Source of the DNA: Calditrichia bacterium
Lineage (GTDB): Bacteria > Calditrichota > Calditrichia > RBG-13-44-9 > J075
Direction of reading: 5' to 3'
Assembly (NCBI GenBank): GCA_028284445.1
Contig: JANQRS010000068.1
Span: forward strand, 1-64,000
DNA length: 64,000 nt
Shown: positions 44,536 through 53,258 of the stretch, piece by piece
Position numbering within the stretch: the stretch's first letter is position 1
Layout: each line of letters starts with the position of its first letter
Translations under genes and position numbers: made by a program
The notes under the pieces: generated by a model
The model's input: the letters and a program-made list of their open reading frames with translations, nothing else
Database searches by the model: none
What the model was told of the DNA's origin: nothing

Positions 44536-45867
44536 TTAGAAACTGAATTCCAGACCAAAAGTTGGGATAATGCTGGCTCGCAAGCCACCATCATTGACGG
44601 CAAAAATTGTATTGCCGATGATCATTAGCCCTTCTTTGGGATTGATTTTTAGACCAATCGCCGTGTTTATTTGGTGATCGCTCTCGAAGTTGGGGATATT
44701 GGTGACCGGAATGCGGCGTTGAATCAGGGTTGTGCCTTCCAGGCGGTTCAGCTCCTGCTCTGCCCCAAAATTAATGCCTTCGATAGAGTCGCCAATTTCC
44801 AATTCTGCCAATAGGTCGACGGCTACCGTGACGGTCTCGGTGACTTTCTGATCAAATCCGGCAAATATCTCCAGCTCATTGCGATCGAGATCGCTATTAC
44901 GTAGTTCATATGCGATGTTGATGTGGGGCGAGAAATCGCCAATGGCGCCGGAGAAAATTAAGGCCGTGCGGAAAGCGTCGGAACCGCTGCCCAGAAAGTT
45001 CGCAGAATCTCCGGTTGCTGCCCGATATTCAGCCAGGGCAGCTACGTTAACTGTCTGATCTTTTACAAAATTGTATTTTAGACGAAAAGCCATGTCTCCA
45101 AATCCGGCGGTGCTTTCATCGATACCATCGAGCGTTGTTTGCAGGCCGCCATTTGTCCATAGATGGTTAGGGCCCTGACCCGGTGGATTAAAAGCCACGG
45201 TGTAACTATTCATAATGGCACTGGCATTTGCTTTCATGCTGAGGTTGATAAATGGAACCGCCACTCCTACATCAAAATTGTCGGTTATGCCAACCGTGCC
45301 GATAAATGCAATAATGTTTGCATTTAACTCCATGTCCATAAACAGATCGATGTAATCCATCTCATTTTCACTTTCTCCTAATGTATTATCACCAGTAACG
45401 TCCTGGTGAAAAAAGGAGAAGCGAAGGTCGTTAAGGTCGGTTCCGCGCAATGTTGAGAAGTTGAGCGAGCTAAAATTTAAGCCAAAGTTGAAGCGACCGC
45501 GCCCAAGTGTTTGCGCACGCTCGGTAAAAATCGGTCCAAGACTGGTGGCGGTGCTAACGGGCTGTCCACTACTGAAATCAAATGTCAGACCGGCAGAGCT
45601 GGAGCTCAGGGGAAAGCTGCCGACGTTGGATGAAATAAAATTGCTAAATGCGTTAATAGTCTGTAGACTTGAAGCCTGGTTCGACGGCTGAAAATGCTCA
45701 TTGTGCTCAGTGTCGCCAACCACCTGCAGTGCTTCAGCACTAACAACGTCGTCGAAGAGATTACCAATTTGCTCGCGGAGACTTTGGGAGAAAACGGCGG
45801 TGCTGTAAAGCAAAGTCATTGCCAGCAAGAGCAAGAAATATCTTTTGATTGTATCAATCAATTTCAT
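44536..45867 (-). CDS. Outer-membrane beta-barrel protein (transporter-like)
   Basis: A 443-residue exported protein with a signal peptide (1-27, LLLAMTLLYSTAVFSQ) and a strand-rich body ending in TFGLEFSF, an aromatic terminus typical of outer-membrane barrels. The pattern LGRGRFNFGLNFSSLNF ... ITDNFDVGVAVPFINLSM ... GFGDMAFRLKYNFV resembles the 'phenol-degradation meta-pathway' transporter-like family. The frame opens at 45924, but AAGGAGGT sits five bases before ATG 45867, which fixes the start. It follows the ATPase gene after 26 bp in the same operon, so it may be the outer-membrane partner of that envelope-spanning system. Function unknown. Confidence 0.82.
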   Translation of the reverse strand: MKLIDTIKRYFLLLLAMTLLYSTAVFSQSLREQIGNLFDDVVSAEALQVVGDTEHNEHFQPSNQASSLQTINAFSNFISSNVGSFPLSSSSAGLTFDFSSGQPVSTATSLGPIFTERAQTLGRGRFNFGLNFSSLNFSTLRGTDLNDLRFSFFHQDVTGDNTLGESENEMDYIDLFMDMELNANIIAFIGTVGITDNFDVGVAVPFINLSMKANASAIMNSYTVAFNPPGQGPNHLWTNGGLQTTLDGIDESTAGFGDMAFRLKYNFVKDQTVNVAALAEYRAATGDSANFLGSGSDAFRTALIFSGAIGDFSPHINIAYELRNSDLDRNELEIFAGFDQKVTETVTVAVDLLAELEIGDSIEGINFGAEQELNRLEGTTLIQRRIPVTNIPNFESDHQINTAIGLKINPKEGLMIIGNTIFAVNDGGLRASIIPTFGLEFSF

Positions 45868-45893
45868 GCAGACCTCCTTCATGTATGTTGATA

Positions 45894-48443
45894 TTAATTG
45901 GAATCGATATTGGTAATGCGCCATCCGCTTGCAGTTTGCCGTAAATCAAACCGCCAGGGATGCCATACGCCGGAGCCCTTCGGGCCGGAATACGTCATGC
46001 GCACATTGACGCTCGCTGTTGCTGCGTCTGAATTTACATTGAGACTGGTTGTATTCATTTCTACCCGCAAGTCCCGCGCAGCCTTGAAGAATCCAACCCA
46101 GCCGGTTTTTGTTTGCTTCGGCATTTGGGTCCAGAGGGATTCCATGTTTTTCACATTTTCAGCTTCCATGGCCTGCCGGTAGCTGTTGAGGATATTCTGA
46201 ATCGCTTCACCTTGCCGTCGTTGCGCCTGGATTGCTGCTTCGTACAATCTAATTGACTCGCGGAAGCCGCTTTCTGCCCCGGCAAGATTGCCACTGGCCA
46301 ACTGGGTGCGGGCAAGGCCTTCCTGGGTTTGTGCCTGTTGATACTCCGGAATCGAGCCGTGATCAGCATTGCTCAAGCGGGATTTGATAGAAGTCAGCTG
46401 GCTTTGCAGGTCATTCACAGCTGTGAGATCCTGCTGCGAATCCTGTGCCCTGGTATCTAACGCTAGCTGGTAGAGCGACTGGGCATCCTGAAATTCATTC
46501 GTAGCAGCTGTATAGCGCTTGCGGCGGTAGTCATCTTCAGCTTCTTTTTCCTTGTCATTTGCCTGTTTGACAATGCTGGCGGCGCTGCCGCTGGTAATAG
46601 CGCTTGTTTGATCTTTAATTGAATTCATTGCAACCCGTGCTCGATCGGCCTGGGTTTTTGCTGCAACGGTATTGGCTTCCCGTTTTGCACTATCGCTTTT
46701 GCGTTGAGCAGCTTCTGCATCGCGGAAATTGCGGGCCGCTCGATTAAAGAGGGTGATTGCGCCGGTATAGTCCTGGTCAGATAATTTTTGCTTTGCCGAT
46801 CGTTCATTTCGCAAGCCGGTGTTGTAAGACCGTTGACCGCTGGCATTCATCTGCCGGGCTGAGGTCTTTGCCGAGGCCATACTATTGCTGGCGGTGATTG
46901 CTTGTTGGGCAAGTTTTGAGTCTGTTGTGCTTGTCTGCGGCGGATCGGGTTGCGCCGTTTCTATCGGTTCGTTGTTCACCTGCGAATTATCTGTCTCTTG
47001 TGGATTGGGATTAGCAGGTAAATCAATGTTTGAAGTTGAATTACCGGGATCGCTATTTTCGACCGGATCCAGCGGTGGATTTTCTGCAAGCACTTCACTA
47101 TCGCCGCCCGGCCAGAAAAAGTAGAGCAGTCCAACCAATAAGACAGCAGCGCCACCCATCATGATCCATTTCAGGTTGTTTTCTGGCTGCTGCATCGGTA
47201 TTGAGCTGCTGAGACTGTTTGAATCACGGCTGGCGGTAGACACCCGCACGGTGGTACGAATATCGTCGGCCATATCTTTACCGACTTCCTTCATCACGCG
47301 CCAAATGGAATGGTCACGCTTAATCCAGAGGCGGAACAGGTCTACCTGAAAGGCGTAAATATCATCTTCCTTCCGGACCACTTCGTCCTGAAAAAGGCCT
47401 TCCAGAGTGGTTATGATGGATTGCAGGCTGGCATGAAAACCAAACTCCGCTTCCTGCCGGCGGGAGGTTTTGCGAATGAAATCCGGATGCACGGCATCGT
47501 GCTCATCTTCCAGCACTTCGGCAAGCAAGGCCAGGATTAATTTTTTATTATTGGAGAGGCTGTTCCAGAAATAAATCATTTGCGGCAGCGGATTTTCCAG
47601 AATATCAGCAACAACGATATCATAAATTTTGTCGTCTATCGTGTTGACTTCGTGTTCATTTGCATAGTCAACCATGTTCTGACAAACAACCTGCGTATAA
47701 AATGGCTGACCGGCTGTCAGGCGGTATATCTTTTTGAGAACGCTTTTTGAATATGTCAGCTTGCCGTTTACCGGTTCCGTTATCAGTCGTGCAGTGTCTT
47801 CTTTGGTCAGATAGCTAACGTTGCGATATAGCGATTTGGCGAAAAGCGCTCCCCAATGGTCACCCTGTCGCTGCTCAAGCCGGTCCGAACCGGTCATGAC
47901 GATGGATACACGCCGTCCACTTTCGAGGAGGCCGGCCAGGTAATGAATGAAATTGATTTTAAGGCTGCCTTCTTCAATCTTGGCGTCGATCAATTCGTAT
48001 TCATCAATCAGGAATATCAGGTTCTTTTTCGGGAATGCCGCATTCAGCTGATCAATCAGGGCGTCAAAGGTCAGGTAGGGGTTGCTCTGTGGCGATGTAA
48101 AGTCAAAGCTTTCCGGTTTGATTTGCGGACTGGTAATGGATTTGAAAATTTCCTGGCTGACTTTTTCGAAAAATTCTGCTTCATTTTGCAGCCCGGCCAT
48201 GGTTTGCATATCTATCAGAATCGGCATGAAGCCGGGGCCGAGGCGGCCGTTCAAAATCTGGAAAAGGATCGAGGTCTTTCCACTCCGCCGCTCGCCGCAA
48301 AGAATGGCGATATAACTTTCGCCGCCTTTGTCGAGTTTCCGTTGTAGAAATTCGAAATCACTTTGCCGGCCAAAAAACATGTCGTCGGTCTTAATCGGAT
48401 TACCGACAATGTAGGGATTCGGAATAAACTTAAAATCTGACAT
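45894..48443 (-). CDS. Membrane-anchored STAND-like ATPase with repeat-rich periplasmic tail and NTF2-like end
   Basis: An 849-residue protein. The N-terminal P-loop ATPase (about 1-375) begins NPYIVGNPIKTDDMFFGRQ and has Walker A GERRSGKT (50-57) and Walker B LIFLIDEYELID, then a winged-helix region. One membrane helix (about 417-438, WIMMGGAAVLLVGLLYFFW). The periplasmic part has a Pro/Asn/Thr linker, then at least three helical hairpin repeats of the form LxxGxYxxAxxxFxxAxxxFxxA (for example LSDQDYTGAITLFNRAARNF), and ends in an NTF2/SnoaL-like domain (about 750-849, VGFFKAARDLRVEM ... GWRITNIDSN). The repeats resemble the tail of the kinase at 48874. Followed by the barrel gene. Confidence 0.85.
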   Translation of the reverse strand: MSDFKFIPNPYIVGNPIKTDDMFFGRQSDFEFLQRKLDKGGESYIAILCGERRSGKTSILFQILNGRLGPGFMPILIDMQTMAGLQNEAEFFEKVSQEIFKSITSPQIKPESFDFTSPQSNPYLTFDALIDQLNAAFPKKNLIFLIDEYELIDAKIEEGSLKINFIHYLAGLLESGRRVSIVMTGSDRLEQRQGDHWGALFAKSLYRNVSYLTKEDTARLITEPVNGKLTYSKSVLKKIYRLTAGQPFYTQVVCQNMVDYANEHEVNTIDDKIYDIVVADILENPLPQMIYFWNSLSNNKKLILALLAEVLEDEHDAVHPDFIRKTSRRQEAEFGFHASLQSIITTLEGLFQDEVVRKEDDIYAFQVDLFRLWIKRDHSIWRVMKEVGKDMADDIRTTVRVSTASRDSNSLSSSIPMQQPENNLKWIMMGGAAVLLVGLLYFFWPGGDSEVLAENPPLDPVENSDPGNSTSNIDLPANPNPQETDNSQVNNEPIETAQPDPPQTSTTDSKLAQQAITASNSMASAKTSARQMNASGQRSYNTGLRNERSAKQKLSDQDYTGAITLFNRAARNFRDAEAAQRKSDSAKREANTVAAKTQADRARVAMNSIKDQTSAITSGSAASIVKQANDKEKEAEDDYRRKRYTAATNEFQDAQSLYQLALDTRAQDSQQDLTAVNDLQSQLTSIKSRLSNADHGSIPEYQQAQTQEGLARTQLASGNLAGAESGFRESIRLYEAAIQAQRRQGEAIQNILNSYRQAMEAENVKNMESLWTQMPKQTKTGWVGFFKAARDLRVEMNTTSLNVNSDAATASVNVRMTYSGPKGSGVWHPWRFDLRQTASGWRITNIDSN

Positions 48444-48873
48444 ATGCTTTCTCTTCTTTATCGGGGCGCATCCGCCTGCGCTGACAGAACCGGAATATCT
48501 GTTAATAACAGTTAGGACTCTGGCTACTCATATCGCAGCAATTTTGAATATGTTGCAATGAAATTGAACGGTGGTAGACTAGCCGATGAACCACATTGAC
48601 CGTGCGGCCCCCTTACAAGCATAGAGCGGGGAACCTAACAGTTTTATCAATGAATTTCAACTACATCAATATGGGGGTGAACAATCCTGCGGATTTTTCC
48701 TGATTACCTTATATATACGATGGAAAATAGAAGGGTTGAAAAAAGTACGACTTTGACCCCGAGTATGACCGCCGCAATTTGCTCACATCCAAGTTATGTT
48801 AACGTCATTGGTGCGAAAAGACAAGCTATATTTGGCTTTCCCGGCATTCTGGAGACATTTTGCCAGCGGGAAT
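48444..48873. other. Intergenic region between kinase and ATPase genes
   Basis: About 430 bases without a credible gene. It contains a 13-bp palindrome CTGTTA-A-TAACAG (48499-48511), 56 bp upstream of the ATPase start, which may be an operator. The remainder shows nothing recognisable. Confidence 0.5.
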
Positions 48874-50397
48874 CTATTGGTCTTTTTCAATGGTTGGATT
48901 GGTAATATCCGTTGCCGCAGATTTGAAGTGAGCGATTGTTTCTGCGCCGGCAAAGGCCTTGGCTGCATCCTTAAAAAATCGTTCAGCCTCTTTAAACTCC
49001 CCTGCCTCGAGAGCCTGTGTCGCTTGCGCCTTCAATCGCAGGGCGCTTTCTACTTTCGTTGAGGCGTGTTTCATTGCCTCAACCTTCATTGCGCTGGCTT
49101 CCGCTTCGTTCATGCGCGTCTGGGCTGTGAGCGCTTGTTCCTCGAGGCTCGGCTGCAGCTTTTGCTCTTGATTGGTCTGCGGTCCCTTAATACCCGGATT
49201 GCCGGCCTTTGCGCTATCGCTGCCCTGCCACCACCAAAATCCGGCGCTGAAAAGCAACAGTAGAGCAAGGCCGCCAAAGAGCATGCCTTTGTTGCCGGAT
49301 GAAGTAGATGCATCGAAAGAAGCCGGGGCATCTGCAGGCTCCGGTTTTTCTTTCTCTTCTGCAGGGACAAAAACCTCTTCCGACATTTCGCGAAGTTTTT
49401 CATCGGACAATGCGTTTGTTTCCGGCGCAGGTTCCGCTTTTTCAGCGCTTTGTTCTGCCGATACAACAGTTTTGTCATCTTCTGTCAACGCCGGCTGATC
49501 CTGCTCTATAATTTCTGTGGCATCGTAATCGAAGGCCATCGCCTTTTGCATGCTGATGGTGCCGTGCCGAACGTTGTCGATGAGCTGATCGAGATCTTCC
49601 AACAATTCTTCCAAACTCTGATAGCGTTCATCGAGTGGTTTGGTAAGGCAGCGGGCAATAATGCGGTCGAGGGGACCGGGTACAGACCCATTGAGTTGCG
49701 ATGGCGGCTTCGGGCGTTCTTCAACGATCGCATTCATCAAGTCATAATTTTTGCCGGTAAACGGTCGCTGCCCGGTGAAGATTTCGTAGAAGACCACGCC
49801 AAGCGACCAAATATCCGACCGATGGTCAACCTGCTTGCCGCGAACCTGCTCTGGAGACATGTAGGCGAGCGTGCCGAGTGTCGACCCAATTTTAGTGAGC
49901 TCCGGACCTTCGACCACTTTCGCAATGCCAAAGTCCATAATCTTTATCTGGCTGCGGCGGTCAATCATGATATTCGAGGCTTTGATATCGCGATGGATGA
50001 TCCCGGCCTTGTGAGCTTCATGAATACCACTGGCAATCTGGCGAGCCCACTCCAGCCCGTCTTCAATATCAATATGTGTGTGGCGAATTCTATCCTGGAT
50101 GGTCTGTCCATCAATGAAGGACATGACAATGAAAGAACCTTGCTCAGTTTCGGCAATTTGATGGACAGTACAAATGCTGGGGTGATCGAGTTTGGCTGCG
50201 GCACGAGCTTCCTGGGTGAAGCGTTGTCTTGCCAAAGGGTTCATCAGGGCATCGACTGAAAGGAATTTGATTGCTACAAGGCGCTTCAACTGAGTGTCTT
50301 CAGCCTTGTACACGATTCCCATTCCACCCGCTCCCAGCTTGTCGAGAATCCGATAGTGGAGAACGGTCTTGCCAACCATTGATTGTGAACTACTCAT
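48874..50397 (-). CDS. Transmembrane Hanks-type Ser/Thr protein kinase
   Basis: A 507-residue receptor-like kinase of PknB type. Kinase domain about 15-280 with GAGGMG, Lys44, HRDIKASN (Asp136, Lys138), DFG 154-156 and GTLAYMSPEQ: catalytically complete. A Glu/Pro/Ala-rich juxtamembrane segment follows, one membrane helix (about 370-388, MLFGGLALLLLFSAGFWWW), and a periplasmic helical tail with ALEAGEFKEAERFFKDAAKAF, the same hairpin repeat type as in the ATPase at 45894-48443. No PASTA domains. AGGTGAGG precedes the ATG. Lies 70 bp after the oxidoreductase gene on the same strand. Substrates unknown; the ATPase and barrel are plausible partners. Confidence 0.92.
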   Translation of the reverse strand: MSSSQSMVGKTVLHYRILDKLGAGGMGIVYKAEDTQLKRLVAIKFLSVDALMNPLARQRFTQEARAAAKLDHPSICTVHQIAETEQGSFIVMSFIDGQTIQDRIRHTHIDIEDGLEWARQIASGIHEAHKAGIIHRDIKASNIMIDRRSQIKIMDFGIAKVVEGPELTKIGSTLGTLAYMSPEQVRGKQVDHRSDIWSLGVVFYEIFTGQRPFTGKNYDLMNAIVEERPKPPSQLNGSVPGPLDRIIARCLTKPLDERYQSLEELLEDLDQLIDNVRHGTISMQKAMAFDYDATEIIEQDQPALTEDDKTVVSAEQSAEKAEPAPETNALSDEKLREMSEEVFVPAEEKEKPEPADAPASFDASTSSGNKGMLFGGLALLLLFSAGFWWWQGSDSAKAGNPGIKGPQTNQEQKLQPSLEEQALTAQTRMNEAEASAMKVEAMKHASTKVESALRLKAQATQALEAGEFKEAERFFKDAAKAFAGAETIAHFKSAATDITNPTIEKDQ

Positions 50398-50467
50398 GCC
50401 TCACCTGTTTCTTCAACCTCACAAATGTAAGATTTTCAAAGGATTAAAATCCCCTCCAGATCACATC

Positions 50468-51799
50468 CTACATATTCTCCAGTCTAACCGGTAGGTGTTT
50501 TTCGACCCATCTTTCGTAGTTGTTGTCATAACCGGCGTGTTGCTGCGCCTTATGGACTTTTTCCCGGATCGCTTCAATTTCCGCTATCGACAACAAATCC
50601 CGTTCCTTTATTTCAGCTTCGTCGGCAGTGCCCCCGGCTTCAATACGCGCCTTATCTTCATCTGTCCACTGTAAATAATGTTCCAGCAGACCGCTGGTAA
50701 CCAATCGTGCATGCTTGGCAGATTCACGGATATTCCCCCGTCCGGTAACTGCATTGCCCAAGCCAAACACCTTTTCGTAGCCGTCCAGCTTACCATTGTC
50801 CTCATCCGGGATAACAAAAAGTTCTCCTTTGGATGGAATGCCCGGAATCAGCTCCGGAATGCTGCCGATGGATGAAATGGTGAGTGGACTGCGAACTTCA
50901 TGCTCGCTACCGGGAATCACTTTGACGCGTCCATCCACAATTTCACTACGCTGAAATACCAGGCCCTCGAGTCTGTCACCGCTACTCAGTGGGGCAAGCG
51001 GAACGGACAATTCCTGAAATTTGAAGCGGTATTTTTCCATGGCATTATTGAGAATTTTTTGGCGGACCTGCCCGGCTTTGGCAATTTTCTCTGCGGTTTT
51101 TTCTCCGGAAATTGAGCTTAGCGGCATATCGATGCTGCGCCGGCGGTAGTAGAGGGTGCAACCCTCGATGCCGAGATCTTCGAACTTGACGCCGAGTTCA
51201 TCGAGCTTTTTTATGATTCCCCGATGTTCCAGGGAAATAACGTCCACATCCATGCCGCGCTCGCGCAGTGCCTTGGCGGTGGTCTCCAGCATAAGGATCT
51301 TAACAACGTCGATGGATGCCAATCCGCCACCGACCACAATAGCACCGTCGAACACTTCGCATTGATGCCGGTCGTACCCCGGCTCGTGGTAATGGTTAAA
51401 CCAATCGACAAAGTAGTTCTGGTAGTAGAAGCCCTTGTTTGCAAATTGGGAAATGCCTTCAACCGGCAAAGGGCGATCCCGCCAGGCACCGCTGGCGAGC
51501 AATACTGCGCTGAAGCCCCAATTCTTGACGAGGTCATCAAATTGGATGTCGTCCCCTAGGCGCGTATTTGGTATATAAGACACATAAGGATGAGCAATTT
51601 TTTCGTTAATTTTCTTTTCTTCTTTATCTCGCAACTTGACATGCCACTTCGGCAAGCCATCCTCGATTTTTCCATATGGCAGGGGCTGTTGCTCGAAAAC
51701 GGCAACATAAATGCCCTGGCTGGCCAATTGATATGCCGCTTCAGATCCGGCGCAGGCGCCACCAACGATTGCTACAAAATGTCCGGGATGAATTTTCAT
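50468..51799 (-). CDS. FAD/NAD(P)-dependent oxidoreductase (ferredoxin-NADP reductase/GltD-like)
   Basis: A 443-residue flavoprotein with two Rossmann sites: FAD-binding VAIVGGACAGSEAAYQLA at the N-terminus and NAD(P)-binding AIVVGGGLASIDVVKIL near residue 155, plus LLASGAWRDRPLPVEG and the C-terminal FAD motif VFGLGNAVTGRGNIRESAKHA. Layout resembles adrenodoxin-reductase/FprA-type and glutamate synthase small-subunit enzymes. No iron-sulfur cysteines are visible, so electrons are probably passed to a separate ferredoxin or partner. Precedes the kinase gene; a functional link is not evident. Confidence 0.85.
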   Translation of the reverse strand: MKIHPGHFVAIVGGACAGSEAAYQLASQGIYVAVFEQQPLPYGKIEDGLPKWHVKLRDKEEKKINEKIAHPYVSYIPNTRLGDDIQFDDLVKNWGFSAVLLASGAWRDRPLPVEGISQFANKGFYYQNYFVDWFNHYHEPGYDRHQCEVFDGAIVVGGGLASIDVVKILMLETTAKALRERGMDVDVISLEHRGIIKKLDELGVKFEDLGIEGCTLYYRRRSIDMPLSSISGEKTAEKIAKAGQVRQKILNNAMEKYRFKFQELSVPLAPLSSGDRLEGLVFQRSEIVDGRVKVIPGSEHEVRSPLTISSIGSIPELIPGIPSKGELFVIPDEDNGKLDGYEKVFGLGNAVTGRGNIRESAKHARLVTSGLLEHYLQWTDEDKARIEAGGTADEAEIKERDLLSIAEIEAIREKVHKAQQHAGYDNNYERWVEKHLPVRLENM

Positions 51800-51855
51800 G
51801 TCTGGTCCTTTGTGCTAAGCAGAGTCAATGAATTGGTCATTCATTATCTATTAGA

Positions 51856-51867
51856 TCGGTATACCGA
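51856..51867. promoter_or_regulatory. 12-bp perfect palindrome in divergent region
   Basis: TCGGTATACCGA, 57 bp upstream of the oxidoreductase start in the 330-bp divergent region. Operator candidate for either direction; that region otherwise holds no gene. Confidence 0.35.
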
Positions 51868-52057
51868 CATCATATCCGGGATAAATGAAAAATCACATAG
51901 CGATTTGCAAATGCGAGATTTGTTTCCAGCGCTGCTTATTGCGCTTAATCGCATAAATCATATAAAATTAGGTCTTGGAGAGCTTTTAAGCAAGGGCTGT
52001 AGTCGACCGGGACGTTTTTTCTGTCATAAATGGGTTTCGTATGTTACTATTGGACAT

Positions 52058-52100
52058 ACATGCCCCGATATCCTCGTTCGAAGGGGATACCGGGACATGT
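52058..52100. promoter_or_regulatory. Imperfect inverted repeat before the OCD-family gene
   Basis: ACATGCCCCGATATCC and GGGGATACCGGGACATGT are near-complements around a nine-base centre, about 32 bp before the next start. It could be an operator or a leader hairpin; no T-run follows, so not a terminator. Confidence 0.4.
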
Positions 52101-52132
52101 GAATAATTCGAACAATGAAACTCGAGAAAATC

Positions 52133-53122
52133 ATGCATAGCACTGAAATTCGCATTTTGTCTGCCGGCGACGTCGCGCAGGCATTGTCAATGCCGGATGC
52201 GATAGATGCCATGGCCACTGCCTTTCGGCAGCTTGCAACAGGCAGTGCCAGTGTGCCTTTGCGGACGCCTTTGCCATTGACTGCCCACAATGGAGATTCC
52301 TTGTTCATGCCGGTCTATTCGGCGGATAGCAGCCTCTTTGGCCTTAAAGTTGTATCATTATTAAACGATAATCCGGCCCGTCAGCTGCCCTTTATCCAGG
52401 CGACGGTGCTGCTTTTTGATGCGGAAACCGGGCGGGCATTGGCCTTGATGGACGGAGAAGTGCTGACAGCCTTGCGAACCGGTGCCGGCAGTGGGTTGGC
52501 GACCCGTTTCCTGGCACGAAAAGATGCCACAGTGGCTGCGGTATTCGGAGCCGGTACCCAGGCGGAGACTCAGCTTGAAGCGGTTTGCTGTGAGCGAAAC
52601 ATTCAAAAAGGGCTCGTGTTTGGAAGGAATCCGCATAATGCCCGAAGGTTTGCGGAAAAGATGGCGAAAAAACTCGGTATTCAGGTTATGGTCGCACCTG
52701 ACAGCAGCGCCTTGCGTGAAGCAGACGTTATCTGTACCGCAACCACTTCCGACACACCGCTCTTTGCCCACGAAGATTTGAAGACGGGAGTGCATATCAA
52801 TGCCGTTGGCACCTACAAACCGCATGCGCGGGAAATACCTGAAACGACTGTGGTGCAATCCCGTATTGTTGTAGATCAGCTTGTTGGTTGTTTGGCCGAA
52901 GCGGGGGAAATCGTGTTGCCGATGAAAGCCGGGGCCCTAATGGAAAGCGACATCCATGCGGAACTGGGTGAGATTGCGGCGGGTAAGAAAGATGGCCGTC
53001 AAAGCGAGGATGAGATTACCTTTTTCAAGTCGGTTGGGAATGCTATTCAGGATTTGGCGGCCGCCAGCGTTGTCCTCAAAAATGCCGAAAAAATGAAGCT
53101 TGGGTCGACTGCCACACTCTAG
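52133..53122 (+). CDS. Ornithine cyclodeaminase / mu-crystallin family dehydrogenase
   Basis: A 329-residue NAD(P)-dependent enzyme of the OCD/mu-crystallin family, which includes ornithine cyclodeaminase, alanine dehydrogenase and ketimine reductases. Seen: substrate loop FGLKVVSLLNDNP, GEVLTALRTGAGSGLATRFLA with the conserved Arg-Thr-Gly-Ala, Rossmann motif AAVFGAGTQAETQLEA, and VDQLVGCLAEAGEI. The exact substrate cannot be assigned. ATG 52115 lacks a ribosome site; ATG 52133 has GAG seven bases upstream and is preferred. An inverted repeat at 52058-52100 may regulate it. Confidence 0.9.
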   Translation: MHSTEIRILSAGDVAQALSMPDAIDAMATAFRQLATGSASVPLRTPLPLTAHNGDSLFMPVYSADSSLFGLKVVSLLNDNPARQLPFIQATVLLFDAETGRALALMDGEVLTALRTGAGSGLATRFLARKDATVAAVFGAGTQAETQLEAVCCERNIQKGLVFGRNPHNARRFAEKMAKKLGIQVMVAPDSSALREADVICTATTSDTPLFAHEDLKTGVHINAVGTYKPHAREIPETTVVQSRIVVDQLVGCLAEAGEIVLPMKAGALMESDIHAELGEIAAGKKDGRQSEDEITFFKSVGNAIQDLAAASVVLKNAEKMKLGSTATL

Positions 53123-53258
53123 ACCGTCGCTCTTGTTTTGATTTTTTTTCTATTTTAATATTTCACAAGAGATACTATCTTAGGCGATGTTGACAGGCAC
53201 AATCGGTTTCTTGTCAATAGCCGGCCACCAATGATAGTTCAGAAGGGAAGTAGCTTTT

